Of a stretch of DNA of 64,000 nt, positions 52,797-63,150 are shown piece after piece. Position 1 is the first letter of the stretch; every line of letters starts with the position of its first letter. The DNA is from Paenisporosarcina sp. OV554 (GTDB lineage Bacteria; Bacillota; Bacilli; Bacillales_A; Planococcaceae): NCBI RefSeq assembly GCF_003058165.1, contig NZ_QBUC01000001.1, forward strand, positions 310,001 through 374,000, given 5' to 3'. The notes under the pieces are model-generated. The model made no database searches and was not told the origin of the DNA. It saw only the letters and a program-made list of their open reading frames with translations. Both the position numbers and the translations under genes were made by a program.

Positions 52797-53634
52797 GTAC
52801 CGATAAAAGGTGAAATGTTTTAATATTAATTTTTACTAACTTAGATTTTTCATCTAATTTCAAGCATCTGAGCCGAGGTGAAATTGCGTTTGGACCCACA
52901 GGACGTGGGTCATGAAGGCGTCGCGATCTTAGCCTTCGACGCTTTTCTAATAAGCTTGGTAAAGAATGTAGGTTGATATTGAAGAACAAACAAAAGAGTA
53001 CATTCGCGCCTAGCATGCCGCAAGAGCGTGAAGAATGAGACCCACTAGTATGTGGTTTTCTTACGATGATGACAGGTTTCCAGTTCGCTTCGGAAGCTTT
53101 ACCAACTGCACGTTGTTCTAGAGATAAAAGAGGTTGGGCTTGTGATTGTGTCACTTCGCCCAACTCTCTTTTCGTAGATCATCCTGCGGCGGATGTGCAA
53201 CCTGAAAGCACACAATGATTTTGGTTTGTTTAACTAAAGAATAGAAGGTTTCTTTAAGTAGATGTTCAGCCAAAGATGCTATTTCGGCCTCTTCCTGCTT
53301 CTTTTATTTTCAAGCTAAAATTGACAGAAGTTGAGTGAAATTTGATTTAATTAAGTATCACTAAAACTAAAGACTGAATCCTTAATTGCTTTAATTGTGG
53401 ATAATTAAAAATAGAAGAAAGAGTACATTTGCGCCTAGCATGCTAAGGAAGGAAGGTTAAAAACGCCACGTCCTGTGGCAACACCTTCATGACCCACTTC
53501 CTGTGGGCCAAAGAATGAGACCCACAAGTCTGTGGTTTCCATACTTGTTGGCTCATGCGGAACGTACGGCTAGCTCAAACGTACGATAAACATCAGTATA
53601 GTTTAACAGAGCCTTTTAATAAGGAGTGATTTCA
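52797..53634. repeat. Non-coding hairpin-rich repeat tract between khpA and rimM
   Basis: An 838-base stretch without a credible gene. It contains two near-identical copies of AAAGAGTACATT(C/T)GCGCC...GCATGC (52993-53018, 53418-53443; 25 of 26), two copies of AAGAATGAGACCCAC.AGT.TGTGG (53031, 53511), and an inverted pair: the module at 52892-52919 returns reversed at 53482-53509. Several modules are small hairpins of the type CCCAC-N5-GTGGG (52893-52911) or GCCAC-N5-GTGGC (53465-53479). The second copy carries an extra ~55 bases. It looks like a nest of interspersed repeats that has replaced ylqD. Confidence 0.75.
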
Positions 53635-54150
53635 ATGGAATGGTATAACGTAGGTAAAATTGTCAACACGCACGGGATTCGTGGAGAGGTTCGTGTGATT
53701 TCAAGTACGGACTTCCCTGAAGAGCGATATGCAATTGGTAACAAGCTTTCATTATTTAGAGAAGGAACGAAAACGCCTTTAGTGTTAACTGTGGCTACTC
53801 ATCGTCAACACAAAAACTTTGACCTTTTGACATTTGAAGGGTTTTTGACAATTGAAATGGTGGAAGGTTTCCGTGGAGGCATCTTAAAAATTTCTGAAAA
53901 CCAATTAACTGATTTAGAGGGTAATGAATACTATTTCCATGAAATTATGGGATGTACTGTTTATGACCTTGAAGGACAAGAAATTGGTGTAGTGACGGAT
54001 ATTTTACAAACAGGAGCAAATGATGTTTGGACTGTGACGCCTGCAAAAGGAAAACCCCATTACATTCCTTATATCGAAGATGTAGTGAAAGAAATTGATG
54101 TGGATGAAAAGAAAATCATTATTGACGCATTGGATGGCTTATTGTCATGA
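53635..54150 (+). CDS. rimM: 16S rRNA processing factor RimM
   Basis: A 171-residue 30S maturation factor acting on the head domain near S19. The N-terminal RimM beta-barrel ([20 protein letters not shown]) is followed by a PRC-barrel (about 95-168; [20 protein letters not shown] ... [13 protein letters not shown]). I chose the ATG at 53635, with AAGGAG upstream. It overlaps trmD by 4 bases. The source of its transcription is unclear because a terminator and 800 bases of repeats precede it. Confidence 0.95.
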   Translation: MEWYNVGKIVNTHGIRGEVRVISSTDFPEERYAIGNKLSLFREGTKTPLVLTVATHRQHKNFDLLTFEGFLTIEMVEGFRGGILKISENQLTDLEGNEYYFHEIMGCTVYDLEGQEIGVVTDILQTGANDVWTVTPAKGKPHYIPYIEDVVKEIDVDEKKIIIDALDGLLS

Positions 54151-54887
54151 TGCATATTCATGTGTTGTCGTTGTTTCCAGCTATGTTCGAAGGCGTCTTT
54201 GGATCATCGATTTTAAAAAAAGCACAGGAAAAGCAGGCTGTTACGTTAGAGGTAACCGATTTTCGTACGTATTCGGGCAATAAACATAGTCAGGTAGACG
54301 ATTATCCTTATGGCGGGGGTGCAGGTATGGTATTAAAGCCAGAGCCCTTATTCCAAGCTGTAGAGGCAATATCTACAAACTCGGCAAAACCAAGGATTAT
54401 TTTAATGTGTCCACAAGGTGAGCGCTTTACGCAAGCAAAAGCAGAAGAGCTAGCGCAAGAAGAAGAATTGATTTTTTTGTGTGGCCATTACGAGGGATAC
54501 GATGAACGGGTTCGCGAACATTTGGTAACAGATGAAATTTCAATCGGAGATTTTGTGTTAACGGGTGGCGAACTTGGAGCAATGACGGTAATCGATAGTG
54601 TCGTTCGATTACTACCTGGAGTACTTGGTAACGGGGAGTCTCCTGTTCAAGATTCATTTTCAACTGGTTTACTCGAGCATCCACACTACACAAGACCTTC
54701 AGAATTCAGAGGATTTAAGGTGCCTGAGGTGTTGCTATCTGGTAATCATGCACTTATTGATCAATGGCGTCGCGAACAATCTTTATATAGGACCTGGAGT
54801 AGACGTCCCGACTTGCTACAGAATACTGAATTAACCGCGAGTGAACAAAAGAAAATTGCTCAGTGGGTGAAAGAGAAAAACAACTAA
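54147..54887 (+). CDS. trmD: tRNA (guanine-37-N1)-methyltransferase
   Basis: A 246-residue SPOUT methyltransferase forming m1G37. The knot region has [32 protein letters not shown] and the start is [13 protein letters not shown]. The first ATG overlaps the rimM stop. It lies in the usual order rimM-trmD-rplS. Confidence 0.97.
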   Translation: MMHIHVLSLFPAMFEGVFGSSILKKAQEKQAVTLEVTDFRTYSGNKHSQVDDYPYGGGAGMVLKPEPLFQAVEAISTNSAKPRIILMCPQGERFTQAKAEELAQEEELIFLCGHYEGYDERVREHLVTDEISIGDFVLTGGELGAMTVIDSVVRLLPGVLGNGESPVQDSFSTGLLEHPHYTRPSEFRGFKVPEVLLSGNHALIDQWRREQSLYRTWSRRPDLLQNTELTASEQKKIAQWVKEKNN

Positions 54888-54893
54888 ATGGTC

Positions 54894-54922
54894 TTGCTTG
54901 CTTCAATGAGTTGTGGTATCAT
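54894..54922 (+). promoter_or_regulatory. Sigma-A promoter of rplS
   Basis: TTGCTT at 54894-54899, a 17-base spacer and TATCAT at 54917-54922 with an extended TG motif. It begins 6 bases after the trmD stop. Confidence 0.8.
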
Positions 54923-54929
54923 TTAATCT

Positions 54930-55012
54930 GTACTTCTTTTGTGAAGTGCCGAATTACGGTGTTCCGCTGCAGCCATAGTCGTTGGCATGAGCATCTGTCT
55001 AAGGAGAGAAAA
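54930..55012 (+). promoter_or_regulatory. Ribosomal protein L19 leader
   Basis: The ~85-base leader of rplS has a hairpin ACTTC/GAAGT followed by a conserved-looking block (GAATTACGGTGTTCCGCTGC and GTTGGCATGAGCATC). It resembles the L19 leader RNA known in low-GC Gram-positives, thought to mediate autoregulation. This is recalled from the family; a covariance-model search would confirm it. Confidence 0.68.
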
Positions 55013-55014
55013 CT

Positions 55015-55362
55015 ATGCAAAACATTATTACAGAAATCACTAAAGACCAACTTCGTACGGATCTTCCTGAATTCCGTCCTGGTGACACAGTTCGTGTACA
55101 CGTTAAGGTTGTAGAGGGAACTCGCGAACGTATCCAAATGTATGAAGGTGTTGTTATTAAACGTCGTGGTGGCGGAGTAAGTTCAACATTCACAGTTCGT
55201 AAGATTTCTTACGGAGTAGGTGTAGAGCGTACATTCCCAGTACACACACCAAAAATTGCGCAATTAGAAGTTCTTCGTCGTGGTAAAGTACGTCGTGCGA
55301 AATTGTATTACCTACGTGATCTACGTGGTAAAGCAGCTCGTATTAAAGAAGCGCGCTACTAA
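55015..55362 (+). CDS. rplS: 50S ribosomal protein L19
   Basis: A 115-residue L19 at the subunit interface. The core [40 protein letters not shown] and the C-terminal [17 protein letters not shown] are present. AAGGAG lies upstream. It is followed by a strong terminator. Confidence 0.98.
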   Translation: MQNIITEITKDQLRTDLPEFRPGDTVRVHVKVVEGTRERIQMYEGVVIKRRGGGVSSTFTVRKISYGVGVERTFPVHTPKIAQLEVLRRGKVRRAKLYYLRDLRGKAARIKEARY

Positions 55363-55374
55363 TAATCTAAATCA

Positions 55375-55410
55375 GAAAGAGAGCTTGGCAATCAAGCTCT
55401 CTTTCTTTTT
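55375..55410 (+). terminator. Rho-independent terminator after rplS
   Basis: Perfect 13-bp stem GAAAGAGAGCTTG / CAAGCTCTCTTTC with loop GCAAT, followed by TTTTT. Confidence 0.95.
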
Positions 55411-55437
55411 GCTTGTCATTAATAATACTTGTACAAT
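55409..55437 (+). promoter_or_regulatory. Sigma-A promoter of the signal peptidase gene
   Basis: TTGCTT at 55409-55414, a 17-base spacer and TACAAT at 55432-55437, directly after the rplS terminator. Confidence 0.75.
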
Positions 55438-55466
55438 TAAACTAATTGAAGCAAGGAGGCAACAAC

Positions 55467-56027
55467 ATGGAACAAGCTAAAAAAGAAAAGAATGAGTTTT
55501 GGGAATGGTCAAAAGCATTGCTCATCGCTTTTGGACTAGCCTGGCTGATTCGGTTTTTTCTATTTACACCAATAGTCGTCGATGGAGAATCGATGATGCC
55601 AACACTTGAAGATGGAGACCGTATGATTGTCAACAAAATTGGCTACGAAGTAGGAGAACCTGAACGGTACGATATCGTTGTGTTTCATGCACCTGAAAAA
55701 AAAGATTACATAAAACGGGTAATCGGTTTGCCAGGAGATCATGTTGCTTATAAAAACGATCAGTTATTTATTAATGGTGAACCTCAAGAAGAACCTTATT
55801 TAGAACCTTATAAAAAAGAAATTATTGAAGGTCCTTTAACGGAAGATTTCACACTTGAAGATTACACAGACGTGTCAGTAATCCCTGAAGGATATGTGTT
55901 TGTGATGGGTGATAATCGAAGATATAGTAAAGACAGTCGAATGATTGGATTAGTTTCGATGGAGGAAATAATAGGCAGCACAAGTGTTATTTTCTGGCCA
56001 CCAAATGAAATGGGATTTGTCGAGTAA
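55467..56027 (+). CDS. lepB: Signal peptidase I (SipS/SipT type)
   Basis: A 186-residue type I signal peptidase that releases secreted proteins. An N-terminal anchor helix (about 15-34) is followed by the catalytic Ser42 in DGESMMPTL and Lys83 in DYIKRVIGLPGD; the C-terminal box GDNRRYSKDSR is intact. There is a single N-terminal anchor, as in Bacillus Sip proteins. I chose the ATG at 55467, with AAGGAGG 9 bases upstream. rbgA follows by 19 bases. Confidence 0.95.
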   Translation: MEQAKKEKNEFWEWSKALLIAFGLAWLIRFFLFTPIVVDGESMMPTLEDGDRMIVNKIGYEVGEPERYDIVVFHAPEKKDYIKRVIGLPGDHVAYKNDQLFINGEPQEEPYLEPYKKEIIEGPLTEDFTLEDYTDVSVIPEGYVFVMGDNRRYSKDSRMIGLVSMEEIIGSTSVIFWPPNEMGFVE

Positions 56028-56046
56028 CAATGGAGGGGATTAAAAC

Positions 56047-56916
56047 ATGACCATACAATGGTTTCCGGGTCATATGGCGAAAGCTCGCCGCGAAGTAACG
56101 GAAAAATTAAAATTAGTTGATATTATTTTTGAATTAATTGACGCTAGGTTACCGTTATCTTCAAGAAATCCAATGATAGACGAAGTAATTGGTCAAAAAA
56201 CAAGATTGTTAATATTAAATAAAGCTGATATGGCGGATGATTTTAAAACGAAGGCATGGATTCGCTATTTCGAAGAGCGTGGTCATCGTGCAGTTGCCAT
56301 AAACTCATTTGAAGGCAAAGGATTGCAACAAGTAACTAATGCTGCCACCGAACTATTAGCTGAAAAATGGGAGCGTATGGCCTCTCGCGGGATTAAACCT
56401 CGTGCGATTCGCGCAATGATTGTTGGTATTCCGAACGTAGGGAAATCTACATTAATCAATCGTTTAGCAAAGAAAAATCTCGCGAAAACAGGAAATACTC
56501 CTGGGATAACTAAAGCTCAACAATGGATTAAAGTAGGCAAAGAACTTGAGTTATTAGATACACCAGGTATATTATGGCCGAAATTTGAAGATCAATCAGT
56601 TGGCTATAAATTAGCTTTAACTGGTGCCATCAAAGACACCATTACTAATATGGAGGATTTGGCCGTATACGGCTTACATTTTCTAGCTGATCACTATCCA
56701 AAACGCATGGAAGAACGATATAAATTGACTGAAGTGGATGAAGATTTAGTGAAAACTTTTGATCACATCGGAAAACTTAGACGTGCTATCGGAAATGGTG
56801 GGGAAATCGATTATGAAAAAGTTGCAGAACTCATCGTACGCGATATCCGTGGTCAACATCTCGGGAAATTAACGTTTGATATTGTAGAAGAGATGTCTAC
56901 GACTTCAGAACAATAA
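56047..56916 (+). CDS. rbgA: 50S subunit assembly GTPase RbgA (YlqF)
   Basis: A 289-residue circularly permuted GTPase needed for late 50S assembly (L16 incorporation in B. subtilis). The start [14 protein letters not shown] is diagnostic. The G motifs run in the permuted order NKAD (58-61), GIPNVGKST (127-135) and DTPGILWP. The C-terminal ANTAR-like RNA-binding part is intact. Confidence 0.97.
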   Translation: MTIQWFPGHMAKARREVTEKLKLVDIIFELIDARLPLSSRNPMIDEVIGQKTRLLILNKADMADDFKTKAWIRYFEERGHRAVAINSFEGKGLQQVTNAATELLAEKWERMASRGIKPRAIRAMIVGIPNVGKSTLINRLAKKNLAKTGNTPGITKAQQWIKVGKELELLDTPGILWPKFEDQSVGYKLALTGAIKDTITNMEDLAVYGLHFLADHYPKRMEERYKLTEVDEDLVKTFDHIGKLRRAIGNGGEIDYEKVAELIVRDIRGQHLGKLTFDIVEEMSTTSEQ

Positions 56917-56924
56917 CCTTTTTT

Positions 56925-56949
56925 GCCTTCGGGTAAGAAAGGTTTTTTC
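56925..56949 (+). terminator. Terminator between rbgA and rnhB
   Basis: AACCTT.TTTGCC / GGTAAG.AAAGGTT with a TTCG tetraloop, followed by TTTTT. It lies only 9 bases after rbgA. Confidence 0.82.
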
Positions 56950-56976
56950 ATGATACATAATTTAGAGGTGAAGAGT

Positions 56977-57741
56977 ATGGAAACCATCAAAACGATTGCT
57001 GAAAAACTAAAACACACGTCTCAGCCAAATGAATGGACTAATAAATTAACTGAAGATCATCGAGCGGGAGTATTAAAGTTAATTACTTCATGGCAAAAAA
57101 GACTGGAGCAAGAAAAACAGATACAAATGATTCATGAAGAGAAAATCCGTTTTGACGAAAGTTTTAAACTACATAAAAATGACTTAGTTGCTGGCATTGA
57201 TGAAGCAGGGCGAGGACCACTTGCTGGTCCAGTCGTCACAGCGGCTGTCATTTTTCATGAACACCCACATGAATTAATTGGCATCAATGACTCTAAACTG
57301 CTCTCACGATTTAAAAGAGAAAATTACGCAGAAATCATCAAAAAATATGCTCTAGCCTACTATGTACATATTCAATCTGTTGAACAAGTTGATACATTAA
57401 ATATTTATCAAGCAACTAAATCTTCCATGATGTTAGCTGTTGACAATTTATCCATTCAACCACAGGTATTATTAGTCGATGCCATGACACTGCCAACTGA
57501 TATTGCACAACATTCGATTATTAAAGGGGACGCGAAAAGTTTAGCTATAGCAGCTGCATCGATTTTAGCCAAAACAACTCGAGATAATTTGATGAATGAA
57601 TTCGACAAAATCTATCCTGAATATCACTTTTCAAAAAATGCCGGGTATGGAACATCCGATCATTTATCAGCATTAAAGCAGTTTGGGGTAACAAAAATTC
57701 ACCGAAAATCCTTCGAGCCGATAAAATCTATGATTCGATAA
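56977..57741 (+). CDS. rnhB: Ribonuclease HII
   Basis: A 254-residue RNase HII removing ribonucleotides from DNA and RNA-DNA hybrids. An N-terminal substrate-binding extension (about 1-65) is followed by the catalytic domain with Asp75-Glu76 in VAGIDEAGRGPLAGPVV; further marks are NDSKLLS, LLVDAMTLP and the C-terminal GYGTSDHL. The ATG at 56977 follows GAGGTGAAG. Confidence 0.95.
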   Translation: METIKTIAEKLKHTSQPNEWTNKLTEDHRAGVLKLITSWQKRLEQEKQIQMIHEEKIRFDESFKLHKNDLVAGIDEAGRGPLAGPVVTAAVIFHEHPHELIGINDSKLLSRFKRENYAEIIKKYALAYYVHIQSVEQVDTLNIYQATKSSMMLAVDNLSIQPQVLLVDAMTLPTDIAQHSIIKGDAKSLAIAAASILAKTTRDNLMNEFDKIYPEYHFSKNAGYGTSDHLSALKQFGVTKIHRKSFEPIKSMIR

Positions 57742-57785
57742 GAATTCCGAATATTTGACCTATAACGCAAAATAAAAGACTTATG

Positions 57786-57814
57786 TGGACATTGTTTGAC
57801 AGGTTTTATACAAT
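57786..57814 (+). promoter_or_regulatory. Sigma-A promoter of sucCD
   Basis: TGGACA at 57786-57791, a 17-base spacer and TACAAT at 57809-57814, 49 bases before sucC. Confidence 0.7.
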
Positions 57815-57862
57815 GGTTAAGGTAGTAAATTACTTGTTTAAAGTTTGATTGGAGGATGTAAT

Positions 57863-59023
57863 ATGAATATCCATGAATATCAAGGTAAACAACTCCTCAG
57901 ACAATACGGTGTAGCAGTTTCGACAGGCTTAGTTGCTTTTTCTCCAGAAGAAGCGGTAAAGGCTGCCAAAGAACTGGGCACTGATGTTGTTGTGGTTAAA
58001 GCTCAAATCCACGCAGGTGGTCGTGGTAAAGCCGGCGGTGTTAAAATCGCTAAGAACTTAGATGAGGTTCGTGCATACGCAAAAGAACTTCTTGGTAAAG
58101 TGCTTGTTACTCATCAAACAGGTCCAGAAGGTAAAGAAATTAAGCGTCTTCTTGTTGAAGAGGGATGCGACATTAAAAAAGAATACTACTTAGGTTTAGT
58201 ACTTGACCGTGCAACTGCTCGTGTAACTCTTATGGGTTCTGAAGAAGGCGGAATGGATATTGAAGAAGTAGCGGAAGCAACTCCTGAAAAAATCTTCAAA
58301 GAAGTTATTGATCCAGTTGTTGGATTAACAGGATTCCAAGCACGTCGTATGGCTTTCAATATGAACATTCCAGCTAAATTAGTAAACAAAGCTGTGAAAT
58401 TCATGCTTGGTTTATACCAAGTATTTATCGAAAAAGATGCAGCAATCGTAGAGATTAACCCACTTGTAGTAACTGGTGGCGGAGATGTAATGGCACTTGA
58501 CGCGAAGTTTAACTTCGATGCAAATGCATTATATCGTCATAAAGATATCTTAGAATTACGCGATTTCGACGAAGAAGATGCAAAAGAAATTGAAGCATCT
58601 AAATATGACCTTAGCTATATCTCTTTAGATGGCAACATCGGATGTATGGTAAACGGCGCTGGACTAGCTATGGCTACAATGGACACAATTAGCTATTACG
58701 GCGGATCACCCGCAAACTTCCTTGACGTTGGGGGCGGCGCGACAGCTGAGAAAGTAACGGAAGCATTCAAAATCATCCTTTCAGACAAAAATGTTAAAGG
58801 TATCTTTGTTAACATTTTCGGTGGAATTATGAAGTGTGACGTTATCGCTGAAGGCGTAATCACAGCTGCGAAAGAAGTTGGATTACAAGTACCACTTGTT
58901 GTTCGTCTAGAAGGAACAAACGTGGACCTTGGTAAGAAATTATTGAATGAATCTGGCTTAAACATTGTTGCGGCTGGCTCTATGGCTGATGGCGCGCAAA
59001 AAATTGTTGAACTTGTAGGCTAA
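57863..59023 (+). CDS. sucC: Succinate--CoA ligase, beta subunit
   Basis: A 386-residue ATP-grasp subunit of succinyl-CoA synthetase (TCA cycle substrate-level phosphorylation). The N-terminal [17 protein letters not shown], the nucleotide loop [12 protein letters not shown] and the C-terminal ligase motif [13 protein letters not shown] ... [10 protein letters not shown] are present. I chose the ATG at 57863, with GGAGG upstream. sucD follows by 18 bases. Confidence 0.97.
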   Translation: MNIHEYQGKQLLRQYGVAVSTGLVAFSPEEAVKAAKELGTDVVVVKAQIHAGGRGKAGGVKIAKNLDEVRAYAKELLGKVLVTHQTGPEGKEIKRLLVEEGCDIKKEYYLGLVLDRATARVTLMGSEEGGMDIEEVAEATPEKIFKEVIDPVVGLTGFQARRMAFNMNIPAKLVNKAVKFMLGLYQVFIEKDAAIVEINPLVVTGGGDVMALDAKFNFDANALYRHKDILELRDFDEEDAKEIEASKYDLSYISLDGNIGCMVNGAGLAMATMDTISYYGGSPANFLDVGGGATAEKVTEAFKIILSDKNVKGIFVNIFGGIMKCDVIAEGVITAAKEVGLQVPLVVRLEGTNVDLGKKLLNESGLNIVAAGSMADGAQKIVELVG

Positions 59024-59041
59024 GAAAGGCAGGGACAAAAG

Positions 59042-59944
59042 ATGAGCGTATATATTAATAAAGATACGAAAGTACTCGTACAAGGTATTACGGGTTCAAC
59101 TGCTCTTTTCCATACAAAACAAATGCTTGAGTATGGCACGAAAATCGTTGCTGGTGTTACACCAGGAAAAGGCGGTACTGAAGCTGAAGGCGTACCTGTT
59201 TTTAATACTGTAGAAGAAGCTGTGAAAGCAACTGGCGCTAACGTGTCTGTTATTTATGTTCCAGCACCATTCGCTGCAGATGCTATTTTAGAAGCTGTAG
59301 ATGCTGATTTAGATATGGCGATCTGTATTACAGAACATATTCCTGTTCTTGATATGGTAAAAGTAAAACGCTATATGGAAGGCAAAAAAACACGTTTAGT
59401 CGGACCGAACTGCCCGGGTGTTATCACTCCTGACGAATGTAAAATTGGTATTATGCCAGGATACATTCACAAAAAAGGTCATGTAGGCGTAGTTTCACGT
59501 TCTGGAACACTTACTTATGAAGCAGTACACCAACTTTCTCAAGAAGGTATTGGACAAAGTACAGCTGTAGGTATTGGTGGAGATCCAGTAAACGGAACTG
59601 ACTTCATCGACGCTTTAATGGCATTCAATGAAGATCCAGACACGTATGCAGTAGTTATGATTGGTGAAATCGGCGGAACTGCAGAAGAAGAAGCAGCAGA
59701 GTGGATTCAAGCTAACATGACGAAGCCGGTAGTAGGATTTATTGGTGGACAAACTGCTCCAGAAGGCAAGCGCATGGGCCATGCTGGTGCGATTATCTCT
59801 GGTGGTAAAGGTACAGCAGCTGACAAAATCAAAGCGATGAACGCAGCTGGCATGGAAGTTGCAGCTACGCCATCAGTAATTGGTGAAACTTTAATCAAAG
59901 TGATTAAAGAAAAAGGCTTATACGATCAATGTAAAACACATTAA
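59042..59944 (+). CDS. sucD: Succinate--CoA ligase, alpha subunit
   Basis: A 300-residue subunit carrying the phosphohistidine in [13 protein letters not shown]. The CoA-binding Rossmann part ([20 protein letters not shown]) and [10 protein letters not shown] are standard. It pairs with SucC. A good terminator follows. Confidence 0.97.
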   Translation: MSVYINKDTKVLVQGITGSTALFHTKQMLEYGTKIVAGVTPGKGGTEAEGVPVFNTVEEAVKATGANVSVIYVPAPFAADAILEAVDADLDMAICITEHIPVLDMVKVKRYMEGKKTRLVGPNCPGVITPDECKIGIMPGYIHKKGHVGVVSRSGTLTYEAVHQLSQEGIGQSTAVGIGGDPVNGTDFIDALMAFNEDPDTYAVVMIGEIGGTAEEEAAEWIQANMTKPVVGFIGGQTAPEGKRMGHAGAIISGGKGTAADKIKAMNAAGMEVAATPSVIGETLIKVIKEKGLYDQCKTH

Positions 59945-59950
59945 TCAATA

Positions 59951-59987
59951 AAAAAGCGGCACATCGATCGGTGTGTCGCTTCTTTTT
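59951..59987 (+). terminator. Rho-independent terminator after sucD
   Basis: AAGCGGCACATCGA / TCGGTGTGTCGCTT stem with two mismatches, followed by CTTTTT. Confidence 0.88.
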
Positions 59988-60072
59988 AAAGAAAAAAGAA
60001 TTCTTAATATTTAGTAATATTGCAATTTAATAGAGTTAAATATTTTACACGTATCGAATAAGGAGGAAAGCT

Positions 60073-60969
60073 ATGATCAATCAATCATTTCAGCAACGCT
60101 TGCTGGCACTTCATTACGTCTTGCCTATTCCGTTAAATCGCTTGCAGCCCCTACTTCAAGTTGATCCGGAGTTAGCAGAGTGTGAACGTATGCATATTCA
60201 CCAACTATCCCGTCTGTTAAACCTCACTCATGAGCGGGCTAGAAAGTTTAAAGACGCTTATGTAAAAGCGCTTGGAACCCCCCTTATTCAAGCGTACATC
60301 ACGAATAACATCACACCACTCCCATTTAATCATCCCAATTACCCTAAACAGTTAAGCACGCTGTATGACCCACCCACTATTCTATACGCAAAAGGTCGAC
60401 TAGATTACTTGTTGATGGATTATCATGTTGCTGTGATTGGTGCCAGAAACGCATCGGACTATTCTAAGGATGCTATGGCTTATATACTTCCACCCCTTGT
60501 GAAGCATGACGTCGTCATTGTTAGTGGACTTGCCAAAGGTGCAGATGCAATGGCACATCAATTCACTCATGAATTAGGAGGGAAAACCATTGGTGTATTA
60601 GGTCATGGTCACTTTATTCGTTATCCAAAGGAGAATTCGGCTATTTACGATATTATGGAAAAACACCATTTAACATTGTCTGAATATCCACCATATGTAA
60701 CACCTGAGAAGTGGTATTTCCTAATGCGAAATCGCTTGATTAGTGGCCTTTCTCAAGCAGTGGTGATAACGGAAGCTAAAGAGAAGAGTGGCACAGTTAA
60801 TACACTTCAACATGCTTTAGATAATGGTAGAGAGGTCTTTTGTGTGCCTGGTCCCATAACATCATTATTGTCTCTTGGACCTAATCAGTCACTCCTAGAA
60901 GGGGCAAAACCTGTATGGAATGGATATCAAATCATTGAAGAATTGCAAGGAATTGCATCTCGAAAATGA
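60073..60969 (+). CDS. dprA: DNA processing protein DprA (Smf)
   Basis: A 298-residue DprA. It loads RecA on incoming single-stranded DNA during natural transformation. The Rossmann-like core has VAVIGARNASDYS (119-131), VIVSGLAKGADAMAH, FLMRNRLISGLS and EAKEKSGTVNTLQHALDNGR, ending in EVFCVPGPI. An N-terminal HhH/SAM-like part precedes. AGGAGG lies upstream. It is full length, so there is no sign of loss of competence here, but presence does not prove competence. Confidence 0.95.
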   Translation: MINQSFQQRLLALHYVLPIPLNRLQPLLQVDPELAECERMHIHQLSRLLNLTHERARKFKDAYVKALGTPLIQAYITNNITPLPFNHPNYPKQLSTLYDPPTILYAKGRLDYLLMDYHVAVIGARNASDYSKDAMAYILPPLVKHDVVIVSGLAKGADAMAHQFTHELGGKTIGVLGHGHFIRYPKENSAIYDIMEKHHLTLSEYPPYVTPEKWYFLMRNRLISGLSQAVVITEAKEKSGTVNTLQHALDNGREVFCVPGPITSLLSLGPNQSLLEGAKPVWNGYQIIEELQGIASRK

Positions 60970-60987
60970 CTAAGAAATGAAAAATGG

Positions 60988-61014
60988 TTGCAATATACTA
61001 GAAACTGTTATACA
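60988..61014 (+). promoter_or_regulatory. Probable topA promoter with flanking inverted repeat
   Basis: TTGCAA (60988-60993) and an extended -10 TGTTATACA (TATACA at 61009-61014), with a short 15-base spacer. GTTGCAA (60987-60993) recurs inverted as TTGCAAC (61017-61023), framing the promoter. Whether a regulator binds is unknown. Confidence 0.45.
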
Positions 61015-61073
61015 TTTTGCAACAGGTATTTCTTTTATTGATTTATAAGGAACCTCTATAAGGAGGCACATAC

Positions 61074-63149
61074 ATGTCGGATTATTTAGTGATTGTGGAA
61101 TCGCCAGCCAAAGCGAAAACGATTGAACGATACCTTGGCAAAAAATATAAAGTGAAAGCATCACTTGGTCATGTTCGTGATTTACCACGTAGTCAAATGG
61201 GTGTAGATGTAGAAAATGATTATACACCAAAGTACATCACGATTCGTGGCAAAGGTCCCATAATGCAGGAACTAAAAACAGCAGCCAAAAAAGCGAAGAA
61301 AATTTATCTCGCGGCTGACCCGGATCGCGAAGGTGAAGCAATTGCTTGGCATCTCGCGAACTCATTGAATATTGATATCGAATCAGATTGTCGTGTTGTT
61401 TTTAATGAAATAACTAAAGAAGCGATTAAAGAATCTTTTAAAAACCCTCGCCCAATAGATATGGACTTAGTGGATGCACAACAAGCCCGAAGAATTTTAG
61501 ACAGACTTGTTGGTTATAACATCAGTCCAATACTATGGAAGAAAGTCAAAAAAGGTCTTTCTGCTGGACGAGTTCAATCGGTAGCATTGCGACTGGTTAT
61601 TGACCGTGAAAATGAAATCAAAAATTTCCAACCAGAAGAATACTGGTCAATTGAAGGAAACTTTGAAAAAGGCAAAAAAGCTTTTGAGGCTCTTTATTTT
61701 GGCAATGGTGCCGAAAAAATAAAGCTGACCAATGAAGCACAAGTAAAAGAAATACTAAGTCAATTAAAAGGCGACAAGTTTGAAGTTACAAGTGTTATTA
61801 AAAAAGAACGTAAACGAAATCCAGCTCCATCTTTTACAACATCTTCTCTACAACAAGAAGCAGCCCGCAAGTTAAACTTCCGAGCAAGAAAAACGATGAT
61901 GCTTGCTCAGCAACTGTATGAAGGGTTAAGTATAGGTAAAGAAGGCATCGTTGGATTAATTACCTATATGCGTACAGATTCTACTCGTATTTCCGATACG
62001 GCTAAAAAAGACGCGCACTCCTATATAGAAGGAGAATATGGAAAAGAATATGTAACCACTTCGACCGCGCCAGTGAAGCAATCAAAGAAATCACAGGATG
62101 CACATGAAGCGATTCGTCCTACAAGTGTACTGCGTTCACCCGACCAGCTTAAATCCATTCTTTCGAAAGATTTATTCCGTTTATATAAGCTTATTTGGGA
62201 ACGCTTTTTGGCAAGTCAAATGTCTTCAGCTGTACTAGATACCGTTACCATCGATTTAACAAATGAGAATGTCGTTTTCCGAGCGAATGGTTCACAAGTG
62301 AAATTCCCTGGTTTCATGAAGTTGTATGTAGAAGGTAACGACGATCAAGTAGAAGAAAAAGATCGCATATTGCCAGAAATGAAAAAAGGCGATTTCGTCA
62401 AGAAAATTGAAATCGAACCGAAACAGCATTTCACTCAACCACCTCCACGTTATTCGGAGGCGCGTCTTGTTAAGACCTTAGAAGAGCTAGGTATAGGTCG
62501 ACCATCAACTTATGCACCAACACTTGATACGATTCAAAAGCGTGGTTATGTGTCACTAGATGCAAAACGTTTTATTCCTACCGAACTAGGCGGCATTGTC
62601 CATCAACTTGTTTTGGAGTTTTTCCCTGATATTATTGATATTGAGTTCACTGCTCAGATGGAAAAAGACTTGGACAGTGTTGAAGAAGGACAAGAAAAAT
62701 GGGTTCATATTATCGATAAATTCTACTTAGACTTTGAAAAACATGTTACACATGCAGACAAAGAAATGGAAAAAGTCGTTATTAAAGACGAACCTGCGGG
62801 TGAAGATTGTGAAAAATGTGGTTCTCCAATGGTCTATAAATTAGGTCGTTATGGAAAATTCATGGCATGTAGCAACTTCCCAGAATGCCGTAATACAAAA
62901 GCAATTGTGAAAAATATCGGTGTTACGTGTCCAACTTGTAAAGAAGGGGAAGTCGTTGAACGTAAGAGTAAAACGAAACGAATTTTTTATGGCTGCGACC
63001 GATATCCAACTTGTGAATTCGTATCCTGGGACAAACCACTTAGTCGTCCATGTCCAAAATGTAGCGAATTACTAGTTGAGAAAAAGCTGAAAAAAGGCAT
63101 TCAAATTCAATGTACAGCCTGTGATTATAAAGAAGATACACAAGCGTAA
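61074..63149 (+). CDS. topA: DNA topoisomerase I
   Basis: A 691-residue type IA topoisomerase relaxing negative supercoils. The TOPRIM domain has Glu9 in [17 protein letters not shown] and ADPDREGE (81-88); the catalytic Tyr298 is in [13 protein letters not shown]. The C-terminus has three tetracysteine zinc ribbons (from CEKCGSP, CPTCKEG and CPKCSEL). AGGAGG lies upstream. The length is normal for Bacillus-type TopA. Confidence 0.97.
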   Translation: MSDYLVIVESPAKAKTIERYLGKKYKVKASLGHVRDLPRSQMGVDVENDYTPKYITIRGKGPIMQELKTAAKKAKKIYLAADPDREGEAIAWHLANSLNIDIESDCRVVFNEITKEAIKESFKNPRPIDMDLVDAQQARRILDRLVGYNISPILWKKVKKGLSAGRVQSVALRLVIDRENEIKNFQPEEYWSIEGNFEKGKKAFEALYFGNGAEKIKLTNEAQVKEILSQLKGDKFEVTSVIKKERKRNPAPSFTTSSLQQEAARKLNFRARKTMMLAQQLYEGLSIGKEGIVGLITYMRTDSTRISDTAKKDAHSYIEGEYGKEYVTTSTAPVKQSKKSQDAHEAIRPTSVLRSPDQLKSILSKDLFRLYKLIWERFLASQMSSAVLDTVTIDLTNENVVFRANGSQVKFPGFMKLYVEGNDDQVEEKDRILPEMKKGDFVKKIEIEPKQHFTQPPPRYSEARLVKTLEELGIGRPSTYAPTLDTIQKRGYVSLDAKRFIPTELGGIVHQLVLEFFPDIIDIEFTAQMEKDLDSVEEGQEKWVHIIDKFYLDFEKHVTHADKEMEKVVIKDEPAGEDCEKCGSPMVYKLGRYGKFMACSNFPECRNTKAIVKNIGVTCPTCKEGEVVERKSKTKRIFYGCDRYPTCEFVSWDKPLSRPCPKCSELLVEKKLKKGIQIQCTACDYKEDTQA

Positions 63150-63150
63150 T

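Noticed and set aside
52777-53163. A 128-codon open frame on the minus strand in the khpA-rimM gap
   Set aside because: It runs through the khpA terminator and the repeat modules, has no ribosome binding site, and is made of the hairpin repeats. It is most likely a chance frame over a repeat.
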